Source of the DNA: a virus
Length of the DNA stretch: 24,847 nt
Strand: one strand, 5' to 3'
Virus record (IMG/VR): IMGVR_UViG_3300028837_001008
Span: 1-24,847 of that record
Positions 15,205 through 22,650 of the stretch are shown here, in pieces. Under the pieces are notes generated by a model. That model saw nothing but the letters and a program-made list of their open reading frames with translations. It was not told the origin of the DNA and ran no database searches. Position 1 is the first letter of the stretch. Each line of letters starts with the position of its first letter. The translations under genes and the position numbers were made by a program.

Positions 15205-16530
15205 TTAATCTCCAAAATCCCATAATGCTTTTCTAACAAATCCAACTACGCTTTTGCCTTTAAAGGCACGATAAGGTGTAAGTCCATATTTTAAAGCATC
15301 CATAGTGTGGTCATCAAGTTTTGCGGGGACTTCTGTTTTATTTTTCCCCGTTTTATCTTTTTCATATTGATAAGCTTGAAATTCTCTTATTGTGTGAACA
15401 CAATGTCGGTCAACATGAAGATTCATTTTCTTAAGCATAGATTTAATCTTACCTATGCCAGTATTCACATCTCGGTCTCCTTTTTCCGAAGGAATCTTTA
15501 AATCTGCTGCTTGAAATATTAAGTCAGGATTTGAGGGGTCAAAGTATACTTTTCTGAAATGTCGTTTTTCATGTCTTTTTGCGATTTCACTAACAACGAA
15601 ATGAGAAGGCTTTTCTTTTTTATAATACTCTTCTAGTATGAATACGTCTTTATCTTTGAATCCTAATGTTAATATTACACTAGGATTTGTAAAACCCCAA
15701 TCCACACCAGCCGTAATAAAATCAAAGTTCTCTAAATCTCTATAATCCCCAACATGTTTATCTGGATTAAATTCTTTATAGATTTGACCTGCAAATGCTT
15801 CCCATGTTCCATCAAGAAATCTTCTTACCCAATCCTCATCACCAGAATCTTGTGCTTCTGCAATAAATGCTTCGTAACGTGGAAGAAGTACATTATCATA
15901 AGTAGTTGTTTCAATTACGTGATAATCAGGATTTCCCCTTTTAAAGAATCTTTTATAAATCCAATGTGATTGACTACCAGGATTAGTTGTTAAAAGAATG
16001 AAAGGATTTTTATTTCTTAAGTTTCCAGTTCCCGATATTCTTAAAGTTAATTGTGCAAATATAGTTTCAGCAATTTCAATAGGTTCATCAAGTCCTACGA
16101 AATCTAAAGTCATTCCTCTAAGTTTCTCTTCTTCATCACAAGGTTTAAACCATACTTCTGAGCCATTCCAAAAAATAGCTTTCATATCTCCCTTGCTATG
16201 TTTAATTCGACATAATTGGATTGGGATATTCGCTTTGTCAAGAGCATTTTGATAATACTCTAATTCTTGTTGGAATACTTTAAATACGACATCAGTTAAT
16301 TGCGGTGTAGTTAATGAACCAAGCATACCAATACAGCCAGGATTCTCAATGCATGTTTGAATAGCAACATGAGCAAGTAGTAAGGTTTTGCCTGCTCTTA
16401 CTGCACCACTATAAAGAATGTATCTATATTTACTTATAGCACGCATGGCTCGAATTTGGACAGGAAGAAATTCTCTACCTAATTTCAAATTCATAGAAGT
16501 AATGTTATGCCCACCCTTACCCGAATCCAT
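15205..16530 (-). CDS. terL: Terminase large subunit (441 aa)
   Basis: Packaging ATPase-nuclease. Walker A is SGAVRAGKTLL near residue 42-52, Walker B is LDFVGLDEP near 141, and the coupling motif is LLTTNPGS near 184. The C-terminal RNase H-like nuclease shows AGVDWGFTNPSVILTLG (first Asp), VYFDPSNPD (second) and DDHTMDALKYGL (third acidic site). This set matches the PBSX/T4-type terminase nuclease. ATG at 16530 is chosen with AAGG upstream; the alternatives are a GTG at 16539 and an ATG at 16494. It is the first gene of the leftward unit and sits downstream of one half of the mirrored promoter. Length is typical. A separate small subunit may be the divergent HTH gene. Confidence 0.93.
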   Translation of the reverse strand: MDSGKGGHNITSMNLKLGREFLPVQIRAMRAISKYRYILYSGAVRAGKTLLLAHVAIQTCIENPGCIGMLGSLTTPQLTDVVFKVFQQELEYYQNALDKANIPIQLCRIKHSKGDMKAIFWNGSEVWFKPCDEEEKLRGMTLDFVGLDEPIEIAETIFAQLTLRISGTGNLRNKNPFILLTTNPGSQSHWIYKRFFKRGNPDYHVIETTTYDNVLLPRYEAFIAEAQDSGDEDWVRRFLDGTWEAFAGQIYKEFNPDKHVGDYRDLENFDFITAGVDWGFTNPSVILTLGFKDKDVFILEEYYKKEKPSHFVVSEIAKRHEKRHFRKVYFDPSNPDLIFQAADLKIPSEKGDRDVNTGIGKIKSMLKKMNLHVDRHCVHTIREFQAYQYEKDKTGKNKTEVPAKLDDHTMDALKYGLTPYRAFKGKSVVGFVRKALWDFGD

Positions 16531-16575
16531 CAAGAACACGCCTTAGTAATGTAAAAATGAGAGAAATTTTCTCTT

Positions 16576-16593
16576 CATTATAAGTATGTCGCC
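16576..16593 (-). repeat. Left arm of mirrored operator (18-bp inverted repeat)
   Basis: CATTATAAGTATGTCGCC here is the exact inverted copy of 16670-16687. In leftward reading it lies six bases downstream of a TATA-like ACTTTAAAT, so it probably covers the initiation region of the terminase transcript and may bind a repressor or activator. Confidence 0.8.
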
Positions 16594-16599
16594 CATTGT

Positions 16600-16608
16600 A
16601 TTTAAAGT
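16600..16608 (-). promoter_or_regulatory. TATA-box-like element of the leftward (virion) unit
   Basis: In leftward reading the sequence is ACTTTAAAT, preceded by an A-rich stretch. It matches an archaeal box A and is the exact mirror of 16655-16663. Expected initiation about 25 bases downstream, near 16577, would give a leader of roughly 47 bases to the terminase ATG. Confidence 0.6.
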
Positions 16609-16654
16609 TTTTTATAAAAAGAGTTATATTCATCTATTTTATTGAGATTAGGAG

Positions 16655-16663
16655 ACTTTAAAT
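16655..16663 (+). promoter_or_regulatory. TATA-box-like element of the rightward (replication) unit
   Basis: ACTTTAAAT preceded by the purine-rich AGGAG (possible BRE). Expected initiation about 25 bases downstream falls inside the right arm of the inverted repeat near 16686, leaving a leader of about 12 bases before the ATG at 16698. Confidence 0.6.
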
Positions 16664-16669
16664 AGTAGT

Positions 16670-16687
16670 GGCGACATACTTATAATG
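16670..16687 (+). repeat. Right arm of mirrored operator (18-bp inverted repeat)
   Basis: GGCGACATACTTATAATG is an exact inverted copy of 16576-16593. It sits six bases after the rightward TATA element, the same spacing as on the left, so both promoters share one regulatory module. Confidence 0.8.
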
Positions 16688-16697
16688 AGAAGATATT

Positions 16698-17171
16698 ATG
16701 ACTGTTGCTCAAGAAACTCGATGGAGAGCCGAATTAGAAATCCTTCAAGAATTGGGGAAAATACCTTCATCTAGGGAAATGCAAAAGTTACTTAAAGATA
16801 AATATGGAATAGAAGCTAATCATAATACAGTTAATGCCGACTTGAAGCGAGATTTGGAATTTCTTACTAAAGAAGAATACACTAATCAAAAGAATGGTAT
16901 ATTAAGTATGTTAGATACAGAAATCAACATTGCTCATAATATAGCTACTAATGAAGAGGACAGTGAACTTAAACTTAAAGCTATGAATACAGTGTCTAAA
17001 TTATCTAAAACTAAATCAGAAATTTTGATTAAATTTAGAAGGGCACAAGCTAAATTGTCTACAGAAGAAAAGCCCATTTATAATATATCTATTGGAGAAC
17101 CTATAGAAATTGATATGAAAAAATTTAATAAGTTAGAGAAGGATGCGAAAGATGTTAAGAAAATTGATTGA
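16698..17171 (+). CDS. HTH DNA-binding protein, candidate small terminase or regulator (157 aa)
   Basis: First gene of the rightward unit, divergent from terL. The N-terminal about 60 residues form a helix-turn-helix: ELEILQELGKIPSSREMQKL, then HNTVNADLKRDLEFLTKEEY. The S-R-E-x-x-x-x-L followed by T-V-x-x-D-L pattern is common to small terminase subunits and to some repressors. The centre is helical (ILSMLDTEINIAHNIATNEE, then AMNTVSKLSKTKSEI), like the oligomerisation core of TerS, and the C-terminus is acidic-basic (DMKKFNKLEKDAKDVKK). It could recognise packaging DNA or bind the mirrored operator and control both units. The start is preceded only by a short GAGAAG leader. Confidence 0.6.
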   Translation: MTVAQETRWRAELEILQELGKIPSSREMQKLLKDKYGIEANHNTVNADLKRDLEFLTKEEYTNQKNGILSMLDTEINIAHNIATNEEDSELKLKAMNTVSKLSKTKSEILIKFRRAQAKLSTEEKPIYNISIGEPIEIDMKKFNKLEKDAKDVKKID

Positions 17172-17361
17172 ATATTTACCTATTAGTAGACGAAAACACG
17201 CAAAAAGTGTAGAAGAGATTAATAAAGTAATAGCAGGTCTCGTTGAATCGGATGCAAATCATTGTCAAATAGAATTGAGCATCATTCAACAATTAGAGAA
17301 AAAACCGTTAACACAACCATCTAAGAGTACAAAAAATGATATTGACCCTTCATTTCAGTAA
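17152..17361 (+). CDS. Hypothetical small protein (69 aa)
   Basis: Overlaps the end of the HTH gene by 20 bases. ATG at 17152 is chosen with AGAAGG nine bases upstream; an ATG at 17143 is possible. The N-terminus is basic (MLRKLIEYLPISRRKHAKSV), a central helix follows (EEINKVIAGLVESDAN), and the C-terminus is polar and Pro/Ser-rich. No family recognised. It probably belongs to the same transcript as the HTH gene and the metallophosphoesterase. Confidence 0.5.
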   Translation: MLRKLIEYLPISRRKHAKSVEEINKVIAGLVESDANHCQIELSIIQQLEKKPLTQPSKSTKNDIDPSFQ

Positions 17362-17375
17362 GGATAAGGATAAAT

Positions 17376-18200
17376 ATGGAAATAAATGTTAAGACAATAA
17401 AGATAAAAGATGAAGTAACATGGTATCACATCATACCCATTGGTGATATACATATAGGTAATATTGGTTGTGATATCGAAAAACTTAAAAAATTAGTTGC
17501 GTGGATAAAAGCAAAAGATAATGTATATTGGATTGGTATGGGTGATTTTCTTGATTGTATTAACATGTCAGATAAACGATTTGACCCTCAAACTGTTGCC
17601 CCTGAATTTAGAGATGCGTTAGATAATCTTGTACCGATGCAAATGCATAAAGTTACTGAAATACTTGAACCCATTAAAGAAAAATGTTTAGGATTACATG
17701 AAGGTAATCACGAAAGAAAAATAAGATTGAAATATCATTATGACCCTATATATGAGATATGGAAGTCATTTAACATGCCTAGTATACCAATGCTTAAAGA
17801 TGCAGCAATAACTAGATTACGATTTATAGCACAATCTAAAAACAAAAAACAACCCTCTTATACGTATGATATTTTTAGTGTGCACGGTAATGTCGGTGGT
17901 CGAAAAGGTGGTGCGAAATTAAATAGATTAGAAGATATGTGTGCAAATTTTCAAGCTGATATATACTTAATGGCTCACTCCCATATTAAATTAACAGAGT
18001 CTAAGTCACAATTATATGTAGATAACAGATTAAACTTAAGACGGACTAAAAAAGTGTTAGCCGTTACTGGATGTTTTTTGAATGGCTATACTGAGGGTGC
18101 AGGTGGATATTGTGAACAATGGATGTTATCACCTACTATGACAGGCGTAGTAAAAATATCAATACGACCAGTTCAACGAGATTTACATATTTCTGAATAG
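17376..18200 (+). CDS. Calcineurin-like metallophosphoesterase (274 aa)
   Basis: All metal-binding motifs are readable in order: IGDIHIG (Asp 24, His 26), MGDFLD (Asp 57), EGNHERK (Asn 111, His 112), VHGNVGG (His 170), and MAHSHIK (His 201, His 203). The two-metal centre hydrolyses phosphoesters; the family includes nucleases such as Mre11/SbcD and nucleotide phosphatases. Similar genes occur in many tailed viruses beside packaging or replication genes, with unclear substrates. Length is typical for the viral stand-alone form and no capping domain is obvious. The start has AAGGATAAAT as ribosome binding site. Confidence 0.85.
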   Translation: MEINVKTIKIKDEVTWYHIIPIGDIHIGNIGCDIEKLKKLVAWIKAKDNVYWIGMGDFLDCINMSDKRFDPQTVAPEFRDALDNLVPMQMHKVTEILEPIKEKCLGLHEGNHERKIRLKYHYDPIYEIWKSFNMPSIPMLKDAAITRLRFIAQSKNKKQPSYTYDIFSVHGNVGGRKGGAKLNRLEDMCANFQADIYLMAHSHIKLTESKSQLYVDNRLNLRRTKKVLAVTGCFLNGYTEGAGGYCEQWMLSPTMTGVVKISIRPVQRDLHISE

Positions 18201-18207
18201 TGATTCT

Positions 18208-18333
18208 ATGACAAATAAAAAGGCAGATGATTCTTTAGACTCTCATGCAATAAAACGAAAAGACGGTTCGCTTGATGAGAAAGCAGAACATAGAGCTATT
18301 TTAAAAGAATTAAAAAGATTAGGTTTAAGATGA
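18208..18333 (+). CDS. Small charged protein upstream of the primase (41 aa)
   Basis: A short frame with ATG at 18208 ending TGA at 18331-18333, overlapping the primase start by four bases (ATGA), so the two are likely translationally coupled. It starts seven bases after the metallophosphoesterase stop. The sequence is hydrophilic, rich in Lys, Asp and Glu (TNKKADDSLDSHAIKRKDGS) with a C-terminal helix (HRAILKELKRLGLR). No family recognised. Confidence 0.5.
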   Translation: MTNKKADDSLDSHAIKRKDGSLDEKAEHRAILKELKRLGLR

Positions 18334-20504
18334 CACTTAAAATTCCTAAACAGTTAAGGGGTGTACAATTTAGATTTATTAAAATACGCCCCAAGTCTAA
18401 GAAAGCATCAGAAAAAAATTGGCAAGAATCTTACAATTATAAATATGATGAGGTAGCTTTTAAAGATTATTTAAGACATGCCACAGGTTATGGTGTATTA
18501 TGTGGATTTGGAAAACTCGCTGTAATAGATTGTGACAAAGAGGAATTTGCAAAACATCTTTATATGAATTTGCCTCCGACATTTAGCATTACTACTGGCT
18601 CTGGAGGACTCCATTTATACTATATAATTAAGGATTTAGATAAGAAAATAATAGTTACTGATACCAAAGATGTTCATCATGGAGAAGTACAATTTAATGG
18701 GTCTTATGTTCTAGGTGCAGAATCTATTCATCCAACTTCGGGCACACTTTACAAGATAAAAAACGATATGGAAATTCAAACTATCACCAAAAAACAACTT
18801 CTTGAAGCTTTAGAACCTTTTTTGAAAAAAGAGGATAAGTTTATAGAGACTACCTCAACTGGATTGAATTGGGATATAGGAGTAATTCTCAAAACTCTTA
18901 GAGGTATACAAGAAGAAAGAGAAACAGATGAAGGTATTGAACATTGGGGACAGCATCCCATACATGGCTCAAAAGATGGCGATGAAGGAAGTAATTTTAA
19001 TCTGAATCCCACTAAAAATGTTTGGCATTGTTATAGATGTGGAACAGGTGGAGACGCATTGTCTCTTGTTGCCATACTAAATGGTTTAGTGAAGTGTGAA
19101 GATTGCAAACCTGGGTTCTTTAGCACCAAGGAGGGAAAAGAGATTTTCCTAAAGGCTAAAAAAATTGGGATGCAGAAATATGGTTTTGAAGATGCTCGTT
19201 TATTATTATTTTATAGAGGAAAACGTAAAGGAGCATTATTGGTAAAGGATATTGTTGATTATATAAAACTACAATGTCAATTTATAACAGTACGAGATTC
19301 TACAGGAAGATTACCTCATATATATGCCTATGAAGATGGCTACTATAAATTATTTGGTGAGGATTTAATTGTGCAACAGCTAAAGAAAATTCTTGATAAT
19401 CAAGATGTTCCTTATAAAATACAGTATAAAAATGAGATTTTAGATTATATCAAAACTGAAAATGTAGTTGACAGGGATGAAATAAGTCCACCAAAGCATT
19501 TATTGAATCTTAATAACGGAATTTATAACACAATTTCCAAAAAGCTTATACCTCATAGTCCAAAGCATTATTTCCTTTACAAAATTCCCTGGGATTATAA
19601 ACCAAAGGCTAAATGTCCAAAAGTTATGAAATACTTAGAAAGTACCCTAAAGCCTGAATTTATTGACTTAACTCAAGAGATATTTGGGTATTGCTTAATG
19701 TTTGACTATCGACATGCAGCCATTTTCTATCTCTATGGAACAGGTGGAAACGGCAAGAAAATTTGGACTAAAATGCTAGAGCATATGCTTGGTGCTAAAA
19801 ACGTAGCGAATAAATCTATTGATAGTTTAATAAGATTTAGATTTACCTCTGCACTTCTCTATGGGAAACTTGCGAACATTTGCGGTGAACTTACTTCATC
19901 GGTATTAAAAGATACGGACATGTTAAAAAGTTTAAGTGGTGGAGATTCAATACAAGCAGAATTTAAAGGAAAGGATGGATTTGATTTCGAGAATAGAGCT
20001 AAGATTATCACAGCTTGCAACTCTATTCCTTATTGTAAAGATATGACCGATGGATGGTATCAAAGACAGATTGTGATTCCATTTTTAAAGAAATTCAGGC
20101 ATACCAAACAAGAAGATACAGAACTACTTGACAAATTATTAATACAAAAAGAGATGGAAGGTCTATTAGCATGGTCACTTGTAGGAATGCATAGATTATT
20201 AGAAAATAAACAGTTTTCATACCCTATAGATAGAAAAGAACGTTATTTAATGTATAGGGATAATACTCGATATTTTGTACATAAATTCTTCAAAAAAACC
20301 TCAGATATTAATGATACTATTAAATCAGACGATATTTATGAATATTATTGCAAATGGTGCAAAGAAAATAGTATCCCTACTGAGAGTAAAAATGCTTTGG
20401 GTAGAGCCTTTACATACTCAAATATAACATTTGATAGAGTATTAGAAAAGGGGAATCATAAATATACGGATATAAGAAGATATGTTATAAAAGTAGTAAC
20501 ATAA
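18330..20504 (+). CDS. Primase-polymerase with zinc finger fused to SF3/D5-like helicase (724 aa)
   Basis: Replication protein. The N-terminal domain (about 1-165) is a primase-polymerase of the archaeo-eukaryotic type: AVIDCDKEE (Asp 67, Asp 69), TGSGGLHLYY (S-G-G-x-H) and GEVQFNGSYVLG. A zinc-binding segment follows: VWHCYRCGTGGDALSLVAIL with CEDC (Cys 234, 237, 256, 259). The C-terminal domain (about 390-650) is an SF3/D5 helicase: Walker A GTGGNGKK at 470-477, Walker B-like NICGE near 516-520, sensor ITACN near 560, and an arginine finger in WYQRQ near 579. The residue after the Walker Lys is Lys instead of Ser/Thr, which is unusual. The C-terminus is a winged-helix-like region. This architecture is typical of archaeal mobile elements. 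Confidence 0.9.
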   Translation: MTLKIPKQLRGVQFRFIKIRPKSKKASEKNWQESYNYKYDEVAFKDYLRHATGYGVLCGFGKLAVIDCDKEEFAKHLYMNLPPTFSITTGSGGLHLYYIIKDLDKKIIVTDTKDVHHGEVQFNGSYVLGAESIHPTSGTLYKIKNDMEIQTITKKQLLEALEPFLKKEDKFIETTSTGLNWDIGVILKTLRGIQEERETDEGIEHWGQHPIHGSKDGDEGSNFNLNPTKNVWHCYRCGTGGDALSLVAILNGLVKCEDCKPGFFSTKEGKEIFLKAKKIGMQKYGFEDARLLLFYRGKRKGALLVKDIVDYIKLQCQFITVRDSTGRLPHIYAYEDGYYKLFGEDLIVQQLKKILDNQDVPYKIQYKNEILDYIKTENVVDRDEISPPKHLLNLNNGIYNTISKKLIPHSPKHYFLYKIPWDYKPKAKCPKVMKYLESTLKPEFIDLTQEIFGYCLMFDYRHAAIFYLYGTGGNGKKIWTKMLEHMLGAKNVANKSIDSLIRFRFTSALLYGKLANICGELTSSVLKDTDMLKSLSGGDSIQAEFKGKDGFDFENRAKIITACNSIPYCKDMTDGWYQRQIVIPFLKKFRHTKQEDTELLDKLLIQKEMEGLLAWSLVGMHRLLENKQFSYPIDRKERYLMYRDNTRYFVHKFFKKTSDINDTIKSDDIYEYYCKWCKENSIPTESKNALGRAFTYSNITFDRVLEKGNHKYTDIRRYVIKVVT

Positions 20505-20516
20505 AAAGGTGTAAAT

Positions 20517-20798
20517 ATGGGAAAATGTAGCGAATGTGGAAAAAAGATACTGTACAATAAATATAAAATGTACAGAGGAAAAGTTCTCTGTCCAGAGTGT
20601 TACAACACTCGTTTAGAGAGAAAAGCAGCAAAAAAAGCGAAGCTAAAAAGACAAGCAGAGTTAGTCAAGATTACTAAACCATCAAAGAAAGCGAAGAAAA
20701 AAGCTAAAGAATATGGGCTTACTACGAAAATAGATTTGAAAATAGATTTAAAAGGAGATAATGAAAATGAAGATAAAGCCCAAGAGGATTCCATCTAA
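20517..20798 (+). CDS. Zinc-ribbon protein with basic tail (93 aa)
   Basis: The N-terminus has KCSECGKK and LCPECYNT, two CxxC pairs about 20 residues apart, typical of a small zinc ribbon. A very basic helix (RLERKAAKKAKLKRQAEL) and a Lys-rich tail follow, suggesting nucleic acid contact. The ribosome binding site is AAAGGTG. The end overlaps the next gene by 38 bases in another frame. The downstream 53-aa gene encodes a similar ribbon, so the two probably arose by duplication. Confidence 0.65.
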   Translation: MGKCSECGKKILYNKYKMYRGKVLCPECYNTRLERKAAKKAKLKRQAELVKITKPSKKAKKKAKEYGLTTKIDLKIDLKGDNENEDKAQEDSI

Positions 20799-20922
20799 TC
20801 CTGTTTGTGTAGAATGCGGATTTCCGATAGCTAAATTTCAAAAATATTTATTGCATAAAAATGGAACAGTTCTTTGTGAAAAATGTTATACAAAACTTAA
20901 AAAAGAAGGTGTAGTAGGATGA
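20761..20922 (+). CDS. Zinc-ribbon protein, paralogue of the preceding gene (53 aa)
   Basis: Overlaps the previous gene and starts at ATG 20761 after a perfect AAAGGAG. It has VCVECGFP and LCEKCYTK, the same pair of CxxC motifs with the same spacing and a shared aromatic pattern (K-Y-L-L-H against K-Y-K-M-Y). The C-terminus overlaps the next gene by ATGA. Likely a small metal-binding regulator or nucleic acid-binding protein. The overlap of two independent zinc ribbons in different frames is compact. Confidence 0.6.
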   Translation: MKMKIKPKRIPSNPVCVECGFPIAKFQKYLLHKNGTVLCEKCYTKLKKEGVVG

Positions 20923-21131
20923 GAGAAGTAGAACTTATTTATGTAGAAGTACTGAATGAGACTGAGCAAGTATTCATATTTGAAACAGTATTTAATAAGC
21001 AAAAATATGCACACCTACTTGTACTGAATACAGCATTACTTATAAAAATACAAGATTTAGAATTAGCTAGATGTATTTTATCACTCGCAAATATGACAAG
21101 AAAAGATGCTGAAAAATCAGTAAAGGGGTAA
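20919..21131 (+). CDS. Hypothetical small protein (70 aa)
   Basis: Coupled to the preceding gene by an ATGA overlap; GGTG lies upstream inside that gene. It is a small alpha/beta protein with an acidic N-terminal strand (VELIYVEVLNETEQVFIF), a hydrophobic helix (HLLVLNTALLIKIQD) and a basic C-terminus. No Cys motif apart from a single Cys and no recognised family. Confidence 0.5.
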   Translation: MREVELIYVEVLNETEQVFIFETVFNKQKYAHLLVLNTALLIKIQDLELARCILSLANMTRKDAEKSVKG

Positions 21132-21133
21132 AA

Positions 21134-21742
21134 ATGAAAACTCTCGATGATTTAGGACTCTGTAAGAAGTCCCGTAAGAAAGTTGAAGATTGGCTTCAAG
21201 AATGGTTAGACTTATTCATAAAACAAGCTAATGGAAAACAGGGATGGGTTTATAGAGCTAACTTTGAAAAGAACGATTTCTTTTACTTCACAGATTGCAA
21301 AGACATTCTTGAAAAAGACCCCGAAGCAAGAGCACAAGAGAACAATCTCGCCATAAGAAGTCGAAAGCGGAAAGTCTTAATGCAGTTATTTATTAAGACT
21401 CTAATGGGAAAGAAACTCGGAACTATTATAAAATGTAATCATTGCAGTTTTGAACCTTGTTGGATAGAGGGATTACCTAATGGAACTGGTCATTGGGTTT
21501 ACTGCCCCAAGTGTAAAAAAACTGATATACATGTGTTTCCAGAAGGCTATGACAATTGCATGAATACAATAAAACTAGAGATAGCTAAAAGGAGAAATCA
21601 GTCGCCAATAAAAATATGCCCAGATTGTAAAAAACTTATTGAAGAAATGCAATCTTATAAATATGAACACGCAGCAAAAAATTTATATGACCCAGGAAAA
21701 AATCCTAAACCTAAGAAACCATTGAAAGGCGATAAAAAATGA
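21134..21742 (+). CDS. Hypothetical protein with zinc-binding motifs (202 aa)
   Basis: Residues about 1-100 are helical and basic (KKSRKKVEDWLQEWLDLFIK, then RKVLMQLFIKTLMG). Then IKCNHCSFEPCWIEG and VYCPKCKKTD give a four-Cys zinc ribbon at about 102-138, and a third CPDC pair lies at about 172. The C-terminus is Pro/Lys-rich. The overall form suggests a DNA- or RNA-binding protein, but no family is recognised. It has AAGGGG as ribosome binding site and overlaps the next ORF by ATGA. Confidence 0.6.
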   Translation: MKTLDDLGLCKKSRKKVEDWLQEWLDLFIKQANGKQGWVYRANFEKNDFFYFTDCKDILEKDPEARAQENNLAIRSRKRKVLMQLFIKTLMGKKLGTIIKCNHCSFEPCWIEGLPNGTGHWVYCPKCKKTDIHVFPEGYDNCMNTIKLEIAKRRNQSPIKICPDCKKLIEEMQSYKYEHAAKNLYDPGKNPKPKKPLKGDKK

Positions 21743-21882
21743 TACTGACATTACCATTTCTTTATTTGATGCTATGCTTCTTTTTCGAGCAGATAAAATT
21801 ATATCCTAAGGGGTGTCTCATCTTGATAGTCATTGGTGGACTTTATGATTTATTGAAAAGTTTGATAAATAAATTTGATTAA
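21739..21882 (+). CDS. Small membrane protein (47 aa)
   Basis: ATG overlaps the preceding stop (ATGA). The sequence has two hydrophobic segments, an N-terminal one (ILTLPFLYLMLCFFF) and a second one (CLILIVIGGLYDLL), joined by a charged turn (EQIKLYPKG), consistent with a two-helix membrane hairpin. A lysis (holin-like) or membrane-associated role is imaginable in a viral genome that shows no other lysis gene, but nothing in the sequence proves it. Confidence 0.5.
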   Translation: MILTLPFLYLMLCFFFEQIKLYPKGCLILIVIGGLYDLLKSLINKFD

Positions 21883-21898
21883 AGGAGAATGAGAAAAA

Positions 21899-22105
21899 AT
21901 GAAAATATGGCTCGCTGGAAGTTGGTATACATTACCTGATTATGCTCTGATTGTACATTTAAGTGACCAAGATAAGAAAAATATTAAGAATATGCATCCA
22001 GATTGTGATTTGTATTGTGCATATGATGAGAAGATATTTACTACTGAGGAAATAAAAGAAATATTAACAAGATTAAAGAAAGAATTAAGGAGAATGAAAA
22101 AATGA
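21899..22105 (+). CDS. Hypothetical small protein (68 aa)
   Basis: Begins after AAAGGAGAATGAGAAAAA, a strong ribosome binding site. The N-terminal half is beta-like (MKIWLAGSWYTLPDYALIVH) with two Cys in a DCDLYC stretch; the C-terminal half is a basic amphipathic helix (EEIKEILTRLKKELRRM). The end overlaps the next gene by ATGA. No family recognised. Confidence 0.5.
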   Translation: MKIWLAGSWYTLPDYALIVHLSDQDKKNIKNMHPDCDLYCAYDEKIFTTEEIKEILTRLKKELRRMKK

Positions 22106-22308
22106 AAAAGATAATGTTATGTGGTAGACCAGCAGGTTGTTGTCCTTCAATTAAAGAGGGCACAGAAAAAGATGTAATACATATAGTTGATGGAGACCAA
22201 AAAATAACTCTCAATAAAAAGCACATACGAAAATTAACCAAATATTTGAATAAAAGAAACAAAAAATCTGTGTGTAGGTGCAAATGTGCAAGTTGTCGTA
22301 TGAGTTGA
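22102..22308 (+). CDS. Small cysteine-rich protein (68 aa)
   Basis: Coupled to the previous gene by ATGA, with AGGAGAATG upstream. It has an N-terminal MLCGRPAGCCP stretch and a C-terminal VCRCKCASC cluster, together seven Cys, and a basic helix between (KKHIRKLTKYLNKRNKK). This suggests metal binding and nucleic acid contact. No known family. The end overlaps the next small gene by 25 bases. Confidence 0.5.
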   Translation: MKKIMLCGRPAGCCPSIKEGTEKDVIHIVDGDQKITLNKKHIRKLTKYLNKRNKKSVCRCKCASCRMS

Positions 22309-22439
22309 AATGTTCAAAATGTGGTAGGAATATGCAAATGGTGATGGATACTCCACTTTGCCCTATTTGTAATGCAGATGTTATTTTTGAATTAAATGCA
22401 TATGTAAAATACGATTTAATAGCAAACAATAAATCATAG
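22284..22439 (+). CDS. Zinc-ribbon protein (51 aa), loosely Com-like
   Basis: ATG at 22284 is preceded by GGTG four bases upstream. It has LKCSKCGRNM and PLCPICNADV, two CxxC pairs 13 residues apart, then a hydrophobic strand. Its size and layout are loosely like phage Mu Com, a zinc-ribbon translational activator of mom, and a Mom-like gene lies about 1.2 kb downstream; this link is speculative. Its stop lies within the first copy of the promoter/leader repeat. Confidence 0.5.
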   Translation: MCKLSYELKCSKCGRNMQMVMDTPLCPICNADVIFELNAYVKYDLIANNKS

Positions 22440-22496
22440 TATATAAATGTTACTTACCTATATCAAATATGCGTAGGTAATCATTTTTGAGTACCT
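22425..22496 (+). repeat. Promoter/leader element, copy 1
   Basis: About 72 bases closely related to 22651-22720. It has a TATA box (TATATAAA, 22440-22447), then segment A TTACCTA (22454-22460), segment B TAGGTAA (22474-22480) and segment C TACCT (22492-22496). B can pair with A or with C, not both. GGTGA and the ATG of the 43-aa gene follow directly. Confidence 0.65.
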
Positions 22497-22507
22497 GTGG
22501 TGAAAAA

Positions 22508-22639
22508 ATGAAAAAAGATGAAATACTTAATTATCTTAAAAAAGAACTGCACAGCACCAAGGAGTACACTTTCATAGTAATTGATGCTAGATATAAAAAG
22601 CCCCGATTGTTTGAAGCTTGGCAACTTGCGGAATTTTAA
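22508..22639 (+). CDS. Hypothetical small protein (43 aa)
   Basis: Start ATG at 22508 after GTGGTGAAAAA, directly downstream of promoter/leader copy 1. A charged helix (MKKDEILNYLKKELHSTKEY) leads into a strand (FIVIDARYK) and a short aromatic C-terminus. No family recognised. Being the first gene after a dedicated promoter, it may have a regulatory or host-takeover role (inference). Confidence 0.5.
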   Translation: MKKDEILNYLKKELHSTKEYTFIVIDARYKKPRLFEAWQLAEF

Positions 22640-22650
22640 AAAGCATAGGT

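Noticed and set aside
19122-19133. AGCACCAAGGAG shared by the primase gene and 22553-22564
   Set aside because: A 12-base match within two coding sequences with no extended similarity; probably chance.
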